A stretch of DNA of 32,888 nt from Gammaproteobacteria bacterium (GTDB lineage: Bacteria; Pseudomonadota; Gammaproteobacteria; UBA4575), in NCBI GenBank assembly GCA_027297825.1, contig JAPUHH010000084.1, forward strand, positions 1 through 32,888, read 5' to 3'. The position numbers were made by a program, and so were the translations under genes. Positions 1 to 8,814 of the stretch are shown here, piece by piece (within the stretch, counting starts at the first letter, position 1; each line of letters begins with the position of its first letter). Under the pieces are notes generated by a model, which saw only the letters and a program-made list of their open reading frames with translations, ran no database searches and was not told the DNA's origin.

Positions 1-1532
1 TCATTGAAAAAACTGAAGTTGCAGGACCTGGATTTCTTAATTTTTATTTGCGCGCCAATCAACAAGCTGAAATTTTAAATACTATTCTAGAAACCAATGA
101 TTCCTTCGGTTGCTCAAAGGAATTTTCTGGTAGCAAAGTACAAATAGAATTTGTCTCTGCAAATCCGACCGGACCATTGCATGTAGGCCATGGGCGTGGT
201 GCGGCCTATGGCGCAACCATTGCTAACCTACTTGAAGCGGTGGGTTATGAGGTTTTTCGTGAATATTATGTCAACGATGCAGGGCGACAAATTGATATTC
301 TTACTGCATCCGTATGGCTACGATACTTAGAGTTGTGTGGGGAGAAGTTCGCATTCCCTAGTAATGCCTATCAAGGCGATTATGTGTGGGATATCGCAGC
401 ATCATTACACCGCGAGCATGAAAATAAATTTCATCACCCTGCACAAGCATGGCTAGTGAAATTACCACCAGATGAACCACAAGGCGGAGATAAAGAACTT
501 TATATCGATGCTGTTATATCGAAAGCAAAAGAATTGCTCGGTAAGAGTAATTACAGAATTTTTGCAAAACGCTCATTAGCCACCATCATCAGTGATATCA
601 AAGATGATCTTAAGTTGTTTGGAGTGAATTATGACAACTGGTATTCAGAACAATCATTGGTAAATAATAATAAAGTTCAATGCGTATTGGATGCATTAGC
701 TAACAGCGGACATACGTATGATAAAAGTGGTGCGCTTTGGTTTCGTAGCACTACTTTTGGAGATGAAAAAGATCGTGTCTTAGTGCGAGAAAATGGCCAA
801 CACACTTATTTTGCAGCAGATGTCGCCTATCATTTAGATAAGTATGAACGTGGTTTTGATCAGATCATTGACATATGGGGCGCAGACCATCATGGCTACA
901 TTGCGCGTGTGAAAGCGGCTATTGAGGCATTAGGCAAAGATCAAAAACGGTTACGCGTGATGCTCGTACAGTTTGCAAATTTATACGAAGGCGGAAAGAA
1001 GCTCGCAATGTCCACTCGCTCCGGTGAATTTGTCACACTGCGAAAATTGCGTAAACAGGTAGGCAAAGATGCTGCACGCTTTTTTTACGTAATGAGAAAA
1101 TGCGAACAACATTTAGATTTTGATTTAGACTTAGCCACTTCGCAATCACAAGATAACCCTGTTTATTATGTGCAATATGCGCACGCGAGAATTTGTAGCA
1201 TATTTGAACAGGCAAATAATCAATGCCAAGACAATAAGCTTGTCGAAGCAGATTCATCATTATTGTCCCAAGAACATGAAAAAGATTTAATAAAAGCCTT
1301 GGATCAATTCCCAGAAAAAATAACCACTGCCGCTAACCAGCTCGCTCCCCATATCGTGGTTAATTATCTGCGTGACTTAGCCAATGCTTTCCATAGCTTT
1401 TATAATGCTCACCAAGTATTGGTTGATGAGCTGCCGCTTCGCAATGCGCGACTAAAATTAATTCGCGCTACTCAAATTGTACTCAATAATGGTTTAACAC
1501 TGCTTGATGTAAGCGCACCGCAACAAATGTAG
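1..1532 (+). CDS. argS: Arginyl-tRNA synthetase, 5'-truncated by window edge
   Basis: Charges tRNA-Arg with arginine in the cytoplasm (class I aminoacyl-tRNA synthetase). The reading frame is open from base 3, where it encodes a VAGPGFLNFYL segment typical of the end of the ArgRS N-terminal domain; no stop or true start lies before it, so the gene begins outside the window. About 509 codons are present against a usual 550-590, so roughly 60-70 residues are missing. The catalytic HIGH motif is HVGH in SANPTGPLHVGHGRG. The KMSKS region is the loose KLAMSTRSG expected for this enzyme. The C-terminal anticodon-binding (DALR) domain starts near NPVYYVQYAHARI. It ends at TAG 1530-1532 and is followed 11 nt later by a SPOR-domain gene, an order known from Pseudomonas. 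A TTG at base 48 is inside the conserved domain and is not the start. Confidence 0.97.
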   Translation, partial: IEKTEVAGPGFLNFYLRANQQAEILNTILETNDSFGCSKEFSGSKVQIEFVSANPTGPLHVGHGRGAAYGATIANLLEAVGYEVFREYYVNDAGRQIDILTASVWLRYLELCGEKFAFPSNAYQGDYVWDIAASLHREHENKFHHPAQAWLVKLPPDEPQGGDKELYIDAVISKAKELLGKSNYRIFAKRSLATIISDIKDDLKLFGVNYDNWYSEQSLVNNNKVQCVLDALANSGHTYDKSGALWFRSTTFGDEKDRVLVRENGQHTYFAADVAYHLDKYERGFDQIIDIWGADHHGYIARVKAAIEALGKDQKRLRVMLVQFANLYEGGKKLAMSTRSGEFVTLRKLRKQVGKDAARFFYVMRKCEQHLDFDLDLATSQSQDNPVYYVQYAHARICSIFEQANNQCQDNKLVEADSSLLSQEHEKDLIKALDQFPEKITTAANQLAPHIVVNYLRDLANAFHSFYNAHQVLVDELPLRNARLKLIRATQIVLNNGLTLLDVSAPQQM

Positions 1533-1543
1533 GTTGAACAATC

Positions 1544-2083
1544 ATGGCACGCAGAAAAAGACGACAACCCACTAAAGCGAGTAATATTTTACCTGCTTGG
1601 ATATGGCTGACTTTGGGTATTTTAATTGGCCTCGGTATTGCGATGTTAACACGCACGAATGGCCGTTATGCCGATGACACGAAAGCTAATAGCAACTCAC
1701 AACAACAAAGCACGCAAGCCGTAGAGCAAACCAAAAAAAACAAATTTGATTTCTATACTCTGTTGCCAGAGCTAGAAGTCGTCATTCCCGAGGAAGAAAC
1801 ACGACCTCAAAAATCCAAACCCGATTCCAGAAAACCCTCCACTCATTCTGGAGGGTATTTATTACAGGCTGGGTCATTCCAGCAATTCAATGAAGCTGAC
1901 AGTCTAAAAGCGCGCTTAGCATTGCTAGGCGTAGAGGCTCATATTCAGTCGGTAGATGTAAATAACTCAAAATGGCATAGGGTACGTATTGGGCCTTCCA
2001 ATGATCGGCAGGCCTTAGAACAGTTACGTAAGCGTTTGCGCGCAAACCATATAGACACATTACTCATGCAAGCCAAGCAGTAG
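1544..2083 (+). CDS. SPOR-domain membrane protein, FtsN-like
   Basis: A 179-residue bitopic inner-membrane protein. A basic N-terminus (MARRKRRQ) precedes one transmembrane helix at about residues 17-36, then a Gln/Lys/Pro-rich periplasmic linker, then a SPOR domain at about residues 103-176 (YLLQAGSFQQFNEADSLKARL... HRVRIGP). SPOR domains bind denuded glycan at the division septum, so a role in cell division is inferred. The single-helix-linker-SPOR layout and the position just downstream of argS match FtsN-like proteins of other gammaproteobacteria. DedD-like is the alternative. The hslVU genes that often follow in Pseudomonas are not here; the next intact gene is nadA. Confidence 0.88.
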   Translation: MARRKRRQPTKASNILPAWIWLTLGILIGLGIAMLTRTNGRYADDTKANSNSQQQSTQAVEQTKKNKFDFYTLLPELEVVIPEEETRPQKSKPDSRKPSTHSGGYLLQAGSFQQFNEADSLKARLALLGVEAHIQSVDVNNSKWHRVRIGPSNDRQALEQLRKRLRANHIDTLLMQAKQ

Positions 2084-2236
2084 CCCCTCTCTATATCGAA
2101 TGTCGCTTATCGCCCTAGCTTCCTGCTTACTGTTGGAATACTTGATAGGCAATTTCGGTTCGCTCTTTGTCAGGCAGGTATGGTGGTCTCTATGTATCTC
2201 CTAGAACCTCGAAACTATTAAAAATATTCTTTTCTA

Positions 2237-2601
2237 CTACACGCGCCCAAACACTTCATTTGCCGCATGCCTCACTGATTCAATTTCATCATAGGTAACA
2301 GAAAGAACGGCATTATCTTGCCCGCTACTCACATTCCATTCAGAGAAATAAATCCCACGATCTGTGCGCACAATTATGCCTTTGCGTAATTTCTTGCCTG
2401 CAGGTAGAAATTTGAAGCCATCTTTATTCGGATACCAAATTGCGCGACTATGAAATAATATTGCTTGCTGTCCAATATCTACACTAGATAAAAAAATATC
2501 TTAGAAACTATCTTCACCTATAGGGCCATAGCTTGTGCTGCAAGCACTTAGCAGCAATATCAATAAAGATGTTGTTAATAAGACTTAATAGTATTTTGCA
2601 T
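2237..2601 (-). pseudogene. Decayed lipoprotein gene (frameshift plus internal stop)
   Basis: Read on the minus strand, ATG at 2599-2601 begins MQNTIKS, but its frame stops after eight codons. The frame shifted by one base continues as LLTTSLLILLLSAC, a lipoprotein signal with lipobox LSAC (Cys codon 2540-2542), then STSYGPIGEDSF. A TAA at 2501-2503 interrupts it, after which the same frame stays open for 87 codons (DIFLSSVDIGQQAILFHS... ending VFGRV, TAG at 2237-2239). A single-base deletion near 2583 and one nonsense mutation would explain both lesions. The open frame after the stop reads like real protein (for example RKGIIVRTDRGIYFSEWN). No family is recognised. Two independent sequencing errors in one short gene are less likely than real decay. 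Confidence 0.72.
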
Positions 2602-2694
2602 AATAAGCTTCTTCTATCTTCCCAAAAGACTTATTTTATTCATACTGTTTATCCTAATATCGAACAAATCGCCTAGAATTATGAATTTTTGGGG

Positions 2695-2723
2695 TTGATT
2701 TAAAGCGTTATCGACCTTATATA
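2695..2723 (+). promoter_or_regulatory. Predicted sigma-70 promoter of nadA
   Basis: The -35 box TTGATT (2695-2700) and -10 box TATATA (2718-2723) are separated by exactly 17 nt. They place a start of transcription near 2730, about 24 nt before the nadA ATG at 2754. This is prediction from consensus match only. Confidence 0.6.
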
Positions 2724-2753
2724 TTAATAATACCCATAAATGCGACCTTCTTT

Positions 2754-3803
2754 ATGTCAGATACCTCTCTAGAATTTGCAGTGCCATTAAAAGGCGTCCC
2801 TGAAACTGCGGTTATTCAATCGAATTTACCTGTTTATTCTGCGCAACAACGAGAAGAAAAAATAGCAAATATAAAGCGCTTACTTAAACGAGAAAATGCT
2901 GTTTTAGCTGCGCATTATTACACTAACGAAGATTTGCAAATGATTGCGGAAGAGACGGGTGGCTGTGTATCCGATTCATTAGAAATGGCCCGCTTTGGTA
3001 ATCGCCATTCAGCGACTACGCTTATCGTAGCCGGTGTAAAGTTTATGGGTGAAACTGCAAAAATATTAAACCCAGAAAAGCGTGTGCTCATGCCTACTTT
3101 AGACGCTACCTGTTCACTTGACCTAGGATGCCCAGCAAAAGAATTTAGTGAGTTTTGCGATCAACATCCCGATCATGAAGTCGTGGTATATGCCAATACA
3201 AGCGCCGAAGTAAAGGCTCGAGCTGATTGGGTCGTGACCTCCAGTATTGCGGTAAAAGTGGTCTCACATTTAATGGATCAAGATAAAAAAATTCTTTGGG
3301 CGCCCGATAAACATCTTGGCCACTACATTGAAAGAGTTACCGGTGCAGATATGGCGCTGTGGCAAGGCGCTTGCATTGTGCATGAGGAATTTAAGGCGCG
3401 CGGATTAGGAGAATTAATAGCCAAGCACCCCGAGGCCGCTATCCTAGTACATCCAGAATCTCCCGCTGCCGTGATTGATATTGCTGATGTCGTCGGTTCT
3501 ACCACAGCACTCATTAAAGCGGCTAAAGAATTGCCCAATCCGTCATTTATCGTCGCCACCGATAACCGTATTTTCTACAAAATGAAACAAGAGGCTCCGA
3601 ATAAGAAATTTATCGAAGCCCCTACCGCTGGCGAAGGTGCTACCTGCAAAAGCTGCGCACACTGCCCTTGGATGGAAATGAATGGTTTGCATAATCTGGA
3701 AGCCGTGCTGGAGTCCGGAGAAAATGAGATTTTTGTTGAGCAAGACATCCGCAAAATGGCCCATCGATCCACCAGCCGCATGCTAGATTTCGTCGCCCAT
3801 TAA
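2754..3803 (+). CDS. nadA: Quinolinate synthase A
   Basis: Condenses iminoaspartate with dihydroxyacetone phosphate to make quinolinate for de novo NAD synthesis, in the cytoplasm. At 349 residues it has the usual length. The three [4Fe-4S] ligands align with E. coli Cys113, Cys200 and Cys297 at a constant offset of seven: Cys120 (DATCSLDLGCP), Cys207 (GACIVHEEF) and Cys304 in the C-terminal CKSCAHCPWM. Near the N-terminus AHYYTNEDLQ and GCVSDSLEMA are conserved substrate-binding segments. It starts at ATG 2754 with a good promoter just upstream, and appears monocistronic or loosely followed by the unknown gene at 3958. NadB is not in the window. Confidence 0.97.
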   Translation: MSDTSLEFAVPLKGVPETAVIQSNLPVYSAQQREEKIANIKRLLKRENAVLAAHYYTNEDLQMIAEETGGCVSDSLEMARFGNRHSATTLIVAGVKFMGETAKILNPEKRVLMPTLDATCSLDLGCPAKEFSEFCDQHPDHEVVVYANTSAEVKARADWVVTSSIAVKVVSHLMDQDKKILWAPDKHLGHYIERVTGADMALWQGACIVHEEFKARGLGELIAKHPEAAILVHPESPAAVIDIADVVGSTTALIKAAKELPNPSFIVATDNRIFYKMKQEAPNKKFIEAPTAGEGATCKSCAHCPWMEMNGLHNLEAVLESGENEIFVEQDIRKMAHRSTSRMLDFVAH

Positions 3804-3957
3804 ACCTACAACATACCCTTCAAACTGCTGGGATCTTGGGTTTCGTCGCCCGTTAGTGCCTTTTGTGCACTCAACCCTAAACTTTCTCTTAAAATTCACG
3901 CAAGATCAGGCATTAAAAGCTGGCAGAGACACTATTTCTCTACCTGTGATAATTAAT

Positions 3958-5154
3958 ATGGCCGCACAGAGCAATACACAAATTCAAGCACCGTTAACGC
4001 TACAGCAGTTCCTAAAACTGCTACAGACGCTTCCGGCTGCCCGTATTTCTGAGCTGTCAATCGAACAAATACCTAATAATATCCCGGCTGATATCAGCGA
4101 AAAAATACCGATGGCTTCACGTAGTGCTGTCGATGATTTAATTATGTCGGCCAATTCTTTCCACCTGAAGCGCCGCATGCGCGACCAGGAAACCTATGGT
4201 GATCAACTTGTTGCTTCATTAGATAAAGCCAAGGTCACCACTGGCTCTGCCAATTTAAGAGTATTTAAAAATAAAATCCTTTTGCTCGTTGACATGCTGC
4301 AAGCTTCTCAGCGTGGCACCAGAAAGATAGGCAACGTTACATACGTTAAGCATATCGAATCAATTAATAATTTACTCATTGACGTAAGAAGCGAAACAAT
4401 CAGTCTGCATGAAAGTCTAGCGATACTTGAAAAAGTTAAACCGATTAATAAAGATGATGCAAAACGTTTTTCATACTCAATAAGACTTCTACGCAAGCAA
4501 ACTAATTCTGTAGATAAAATTTTATCTGAATACTACATTTTGCGTTTAAAAGTGTTAGCACGCACAATTCATCAAAAACGCAAACTAATTGAAACACGCG
4601 AAGAAACTATTCATCTAAGACAGCAAGAGCTCGAAATCTTGCGCGCGAATCTACAAGAAACACAAACTTTGTGGAAACGCACAATGAAGCGCAAACAAAC
4701 AAAAGATGAGACCAAAGAAATCCAGCAAAGAATATATGATCTAGTTAATGAAATTAAAGCTAGTGAAGTAGTTATAGCAGAGAGCGATTTAATCTTATGG
4801 CTCGATGCTATAGTTGAAGCAAGCCTGAACGAAGAGTCCAAAGTGCGTGTGGTTAAATCATTGCGACAAGCACGAATTTCTCTGTTTTACTTATTAAACA
4901 AGTTTTGTGCGGCACAAGAAACCTCGGCCTTACAGATTGCACAAAACCCATTCATTCAAGTCAATCCAGAAAAAGCCATTAAATTTGTATTAATGTCTGA
5001 ACAATTTATTCTCAATTACTTCACTAAAAAGAAAAATACTGCTACAGCATGGCTAAGTGGTGTGGCTGAATCTAAAATAGTTGAATTGGATCAACTGCAA
5101 AAAGATATTCTTGTTGAATTGCGACGCGCCAGCAAATCATTGTTCAAACTCTAA
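3958..5154 (+). CDS. Unknown helical protein with coiled coil
   Basis: No family recognised. From ATG 3958 it is a 398-residue, strongly charged, predicted all-helical soluble protein with no signal peptide or membrane segment. A long Lys/Glu/Gln-rich stretch in the middle (around KLIETREETIHLRQQELEIL) looks like a coiled coil, and a second helical region ends the protein (LDQLQKDILVELRRASKSLF). An in-frame GTG at 3856 would add 34 residues, but neither start has a clear Shine-Dalgarno sequence; I prefer the ATG. It follows nadA by about 150 nt and converges on the 5166-5555 gene with only 11 nt between stops. Codon use looks like its neighbours. A structural or scaffold role is possible but unsupported. 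Confidence 0.7.
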   Translation: MAAQSNTQIQAPLTLQQFLKLLQTLPAARISELSIEQIPNNIPADISEKIPMASRSAVDDLIMSANSFHLKRRMRDQETYGDQLVASLDKAKVTTGSANLRVFKNKILLLVDMLQASQRGTRKIGNVTYVKHIESINNLLIDVRSETISLHESLAILEKVKPINKDDAKRFSYSIRLLRKQTNSVDKILSEYYILRLKVLARTIHQKRKLIETREETIHLRQQELEILRANLQETQTLWKRTMKRKQTKDETKEIQQRIYDLVNEIKASEVVIAESDLILWLDAIVEASLNEESKVRVVKSLRQARISLFYLLNKFCAAQETSALQIAQNPFIQVNPEKAIKFVLMSEQFILNYFTKKKNTATAWLSGVAESKIVELDQLQKDILVELRRASKSLFKL

Positions 5155-5165
5155 CTTAACAAGAT

Positions 5166-5555
5166 TTATTGTTGTATGCCAACATCTTTATCCTCAGTAA
5201 TTGAATCTTCCTCAACACTATCAAGTGACAAAATTTGTGGGCCCTGATCTTGTGATAGCACCTTCTCTTCTGCGTTAATTTTATTTTCGTATTCGCGAGC
5301 TATAAAGAGCATTGCGGCCGTAGAGGTAACCGCAATTAACAACGCAATAAGCCAACTCTTTGCTGAAAATTTATGCAATGGCCAATAAAATAGCCAACTA
5401 AAGAGTACAAATATTAGAAACCCAAACCAATAACTGGCAACGGGTATAGAGTTCAATGAATCACTACCACTATCATCTAACTGCAAATAAAACCAATAAC
5501 CTAATCCAGCCAAAAAAACACAAAGAAAGACATGCAGTATAAAACGTAGATTCAT
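5166..5555 (-). CDS. Small membrane protein, unknown
   Basis: A 129-residue protein with three predicted membrane helices at about residues 4-25, 42-60 and 68-86, followed by a hydrophilic acidic tail (EYENKINAEEKVLSQDQ... ending DKDVGIQQ). The helix spacing and aromatic-rich segment (SYWFGFLIFVLFSWLFYWPL) are convincing for an inner-membrane protein. No family is recognised. It lies 25 nt downstream of ycgL in the same direction and is probably cotranscribed with it, as the last gene of the run that begins with speA. Confidence 0.65.
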   Translation of the reverse strand: MNLRFILHVFLCVFLAGLGYWFYLQLDDSGSDSLNSIPVASYWFGFLIFVLFSWLFYWPLHKFSAKSWLIALLIAVTSTAAMLFIAREYENKINAEEKVLSQDQGPQILSLDSVEEDSITEDKDVGIQQ

Positions 5556-5580
5556 GTGTCTGTAACAACTATAAATCTAG

Positions 5581-5826
5581 TTAACTTGGAAGTTTATTTT
5601 GTGGTGGAATTTGCAAATAATAGCCCTGATCCTTTAGGTTGGCGATCACTTGTCTAGCATCTGCAACTGCCAGTTTTCGATCATCTATAAGATCAAACTC
5701 CAATGTAAATTTAGGTTCGCCTAGAAGCTCCAGTAATTTCTTAGGGATTTTTGTGAAATCATCTTTTTGATCTAAGTAGATATAGGCATCTACTTTCTTT
5801 GAACTTTTATACACAAAACATTTCAT
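5581..5826 (-). CDS. ycgL: YcgL domain protein
   Basis: An 81-residue cytoplasmic protein that matches the YcgL family from end to end: CFVYKSSKKVDAYIYLDQKDDF near the N-terminus and the hallmark QGYYLQIPP at the C-terminus. I chose ATG 5824-5826 (MKCFVYKSS), because family members begin at this point; an in-frame GTG nine bases upstream is possible but would add only three residues. The molecular function of the family is not firmly known. It sits between two membrane-protein genes on the same strand. Confidence 0.88.
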   Translation of the reverse strand: MKCFVYKSSKKVDAYIYLDQKDDFTKIPKKLLELLGEPKFTLEFDLIDDRKLAVADARQVIANLKDQGYYLQIPPQNKLPS

Positions 5827-5934
5827 CACACACAATACCCGCTTAATACAGCCTATAGAAACACAAAGGTGTTAATTGGGCCAGTATGAATTAAACATAT
5901 CAGGCTAAAGTTATTTTATTTTATACTGGGCTTT

Positions 5935-6801
5935 TTACTCAGATGGCGGGGGAACGTTATTAGTATACTGTCCTGCTTGAATTTCTTGTTCAGGGGGAGC
6001 TAGTTTGTCCTCAAGGGGAGCTAATTTATCCGCTACAGCGTTATCAATACCATCATCCGTCACTGGCACAACAAGCTCTTGCTTCGCCATTACAGGAGGG
6101 GGTGGAGCCGCACCTGGATCTACCAATATAAATATAGACTTAATCTTCTCAAAATTATGTTCGAAAGAAACCATACCACCACTTGTTTGCTCTTCTAGTG
6201 AAATCGAATCTTCTGAGCTTGCAATCAAGCGACCACGTTTATTTGATCCATCAACAAATATTATCTCAACATTAGATCCTACAGAAAAATCTACATCAGC
6301 AACATCGAGCAAGGCCTTGTGGATTTTCGAACGTTGAGAGCCTTTTACGGTCTTATCTGCTTGTGGGGCTAATGCTTCAATGTCTTCATTTGAAAATCTA
6401 TCTTTATCAGTGCTTAGAATAGGGTCATATTCAACTCCATCTTCGAAAACAATCTTAGCAGCAGCATCTTCGTTGGATAGTGGTTCAGAGGAGGGAGATG
6501 CACTCGGCAGACTATTTACAATTTCTTGATTACTTAAGCTTAAGCCTGGGATAATAATTTGTGCACCTCTGCCATAGATGCCAGCGCCCATCATCACCAG
6601 ACCCACCAAACTTATTGCGAAGCCATTACGCGCTTGGGCCTTATGCCACTTAACAAAGGAATAAATTGGACCAAATACGGGCACCAACAACAAAACCAGC
6701 AAACCCCATAAAAAGCTCTCGGAGAATGCGTCCAGTAACACCATGATCATGCCGACCAGGATTAGCAATAGCGCAAGTATTAAAACGATTTGGGCTAACA
6801 T
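5935..6801 (-). CDS. Membrane protein with SH3/LSm-like segment
   Basis: No family recognised as a whole. The 288-residue protein has three predicted membrane helices at about residues 3-23, 31-50 and 61-80. A Ser/Pro/Glu-rich linker follows, then a compact beta-rich segment at residues 173-227 with the pattern VGSNVEIIFVDG, RGRLIASSEDSISLEE, IKSIFIL. The hydrophobic alternation and central D-G turn resemble small SH3-like or LSm barrels, which is my inference. The tail is Pro-rich, with the short duplication DKLAPLEDKLAPPE. It starts 31 nt after the speA stop, so it is probably cotranscribed with speA. Nothing links it biochemically to polyamines. Confidence 0.68.
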   Translation of the reverse strand: MLAQIVLILALLLILVGMIMVLLDAFSESFLWGLLVLLLVPVFGPIYSFVKWHKAQARNGFAISLVGLVMMGAGIYGRGAQIIIPGLSLSNQEIVNSLPSASPSSEPLSNEDAAAKIVFEDGVEYDPILSTDKDRFSNEDIEALAPQADKTVKGSQRSKIHKALLDVADVDFSVGSNVEIIFVDGSNKRGRLIASSEDSISLEEQTSGGMVSFEHNFEKIKSIFILVDPGAAPPPPVMAKQELVVPVTDDGIDNAVADKLAPLEDKLAPPEQEIQAGQYTNNVPPPSE

Positions 6802-6832
6802 ATTGTAGATATAGAAATAGTTGGATCTGCCA

Positions 6833-8734
6833 CTAGCCTAAGTACGTGTCTGCCTTCAAGCAGGCTTCCAATTCTTGTAATACTAACTCTTTAGTTTTAG
6901 TGGACACATTCATTTGATCAAGCTTCTTCAACCAGACTTGAGGCATTTTTGAGGCATAAATATGCACATAAGATAGTACTTCTTCGATGGAATCACCAGG
7001 CTCTTCTTCGCATATTTGATAAGCTCCATCGGCTGTAAGCTCAATGTTGACCGTATTAGTATCTCCAAATAGGTTGTGTAAATCGCCTAGTATCTCTTGG
7101 TAGGCCCCTACCAAAAACAGACCCAAAACATAATCTTGCCCTGGAAAGAACTGATGTAACGATAGGTAAGATTTAATGGAGTCACCTTCCACATAACGAT
7201 CGATTTGTCCATCTGAATCACAGGTTAAGTCATGCAAGCGTACTTTATGCTGCGGAATAGCATTTAACTGATGCAACGGTAATATCGGAAATATTTGCTT
7301 CAAGCCCCAAATATCAGGCGTCGATTGAAATAAGGAAAAATTACAAAAGTATTTTTCAATAAACTTTTCTTCAAGCTCACACTTGCAATCTTCTGACAGA
7401 CTATCTTTATATTTCCATAGCCGTTTACATATGCTATTAGCTATTTTTTCTGCTTGCGCTTTATCCTCTAATAAAAGTTTACCTTTACAAAAGTCTTTCT
7501 CTATCTCTAGCGTAAGTTGCATAAGTTTGGCATAGCTTTTTGAGCCATCAAAATTCTTATCTACATCTTCACTTTCTGCAGAAATATATTCATTCAACTC
7601 AGTAAGCAATTTTAACTTTTGGTTAGATGTCAACAGCTTCTCATCATGGCCACGTTCATAATCTCGCTGATACTCAGCATTAATTACATCGGTTAGTAAT
7701 ACCGCATGATAAGCCGTCATGATGCGCCCATTTTCACAAACGATCGTGGGCGCCCGCATGCCTTCTAGCTGGCATACAGAATTTACAACATCAATAATGG
7801 TATTCGCATAATCACTAATGGAATAGCTCTTCGAAAAGTAGGAGGTTGAATTACTGCCTTCGTAATCAACCGCCAAACCACCGCCAACATTTAGTTGGGT
7901 AAATTCAACGCCAAGCTTTGTGAGTCCTGTAAAAAATCTCATGCCTTCCTGAACCCCTGCACGTATATCTTGCAAGCAAGGAATTTGTGAGCCCATATGA
8001 AAATGCAACATTCGCATGCATTCAATCGCATCATGTTTTTTTAACTCTTTAACAAGCTGCAATACTTCACTTGTGGTTAATCCAAACTTTGATCGCTTAC
8101 CTCCAGTATTCTGCCAATTACCTTCTGCAATCGAAGCTAAACGCACCCTCATCCCTAACACAGGTTGTATATTAAGTTCAGCATATAACTTCAGCACATG
8201 CTGAAATTCAATCAAGCTTTCTATTACGATGACCACCTCATGCCCCAACAACCTTCCAATTAAAGCCAAGCGTATATAAGCCTCATCCTTGTAACCATTA
8301 CAAATTATTATTTGGTTTTGTTTTTCTATTATTCCGAGACAAGCTATCAGCTCAGCCTTGCTGCCCACTTCATATGCGATGGGCCATTGACTTTGAGCAT
8401 GGAAATGTCGAATTACTGAGGCTTGCTGATTTACTTTAATCGGATATGCGGCAATGAAGTTGCTTGCATATTGGCTAGACGCAATAGCTTGCTCGAATGC
8501 TGTATACAATTCGCTTAACAAGTGTTGCAATATATGCGGGAAACGTACTAGTACCGGTAACCCAACTCCATGGGCTCTTAGGCGCACACTCAAATCATAT
8601 AGATCTATTTCAGTTGCTTCCGCCCTAGCAACAACGTGCCCTTGAGAATTGATATCAAATAGACCTAAGCCCCACTTAGCAATGCGATAATGCAGTTTAG
8701 CTAAGTCAACATCCCACGCATCACGAGTACTCAT
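6833..8734 (-). CDS. speA: Biosynthetic arginine decarboxylase
   Basis: A PLP enzyme of the alanine-racemase-fold (group IV) decarboxylases; it converts arginine to agmatine, the first step of the agmatine route to putrescine. At 633 residues it has the normal SpeA length. The PLP lysine is Lys100 in AAYPIKVNQQ. Other landmarks are RSKFGLTTSEV, LHFHMGSQIP, the phosphate-binding LNVGGGLAVDYEGSN, and CENGRIM near the substrate site. It starts at ATG 8732-8734 and faces speE across an 80-nt divergent gap, so a shared control region for polyamine synthesis is likely. Agmatinase or agmatine deiminase, needed next in the pathway, is not in the window. Confidence 0.97.
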   Translation of the reverse strand: MSTRDAWDVDLAKLHYRIAKWGLGLFDINSQGHVVARAEATEIDLYDLSVRLRAHGVGLPVLVRFPHILQHLLSELYTAFEQAIASSQYASNFIAAYPIKVNQQASVIRHFHAQSQWPIAYEVGSKAELIACLGIIEKQNQIIICNGYKDEAYIRLALIGRLLGHEVVIVIESLIEFQHVLKLYAELNIQPVLGMRVRLASIAEGNWQNTGGKRSKFGLTTSEVLQLVKELKKHDAIECMRMLHFHMGSQIPCLQDIRAGVQEGMRFFTGLTKLGVEFTQLNVGGGLAVDYEGSNSTSYFSKSYSISDYANTIIDVVNSVCQLEGMRAPTIVCENGRIMTAYHAVLLTDVINAEYQRDYERGHDEKLLTSNQKLKLLTELNEYISAESEDVDKNFDGSKSYAKLMQLTLEIEKDFCKGKLLLEDKAQAEKIANSICKRLWKYKDSLSEDCKCELEEKFIEKYFCNFSLFQSTPDIWGLKQIFPILPLHQLNAIPQHKVRLHDLTCDSDGQIDRYVEGDSIKSYLSLHQFFPGQDYVLGLFLVGAYQEILGDLHNLFGDTNTVNIELTADGAYQICEEEPGDSIEEVLSYVHIYASKMPQVWLKKLDQMNVSTKTKELVLQELEACLKADTYLG

Positions 8735-8814
8735 AATTTTTTTATTTTTTAGTTTACTTTTATTTACAATAGCGAACAGACATTAGATACGACTTTAAAG
8801 GTAACAGGAAAAAT

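Noticed and set aside
5885..5935. CCAGTAT/ATACTGG pairing between ycgL and the membrane protein gene
   Set aside because: The loop is about 40 nt and the T tract is on the wrong strand for the flanking genes.
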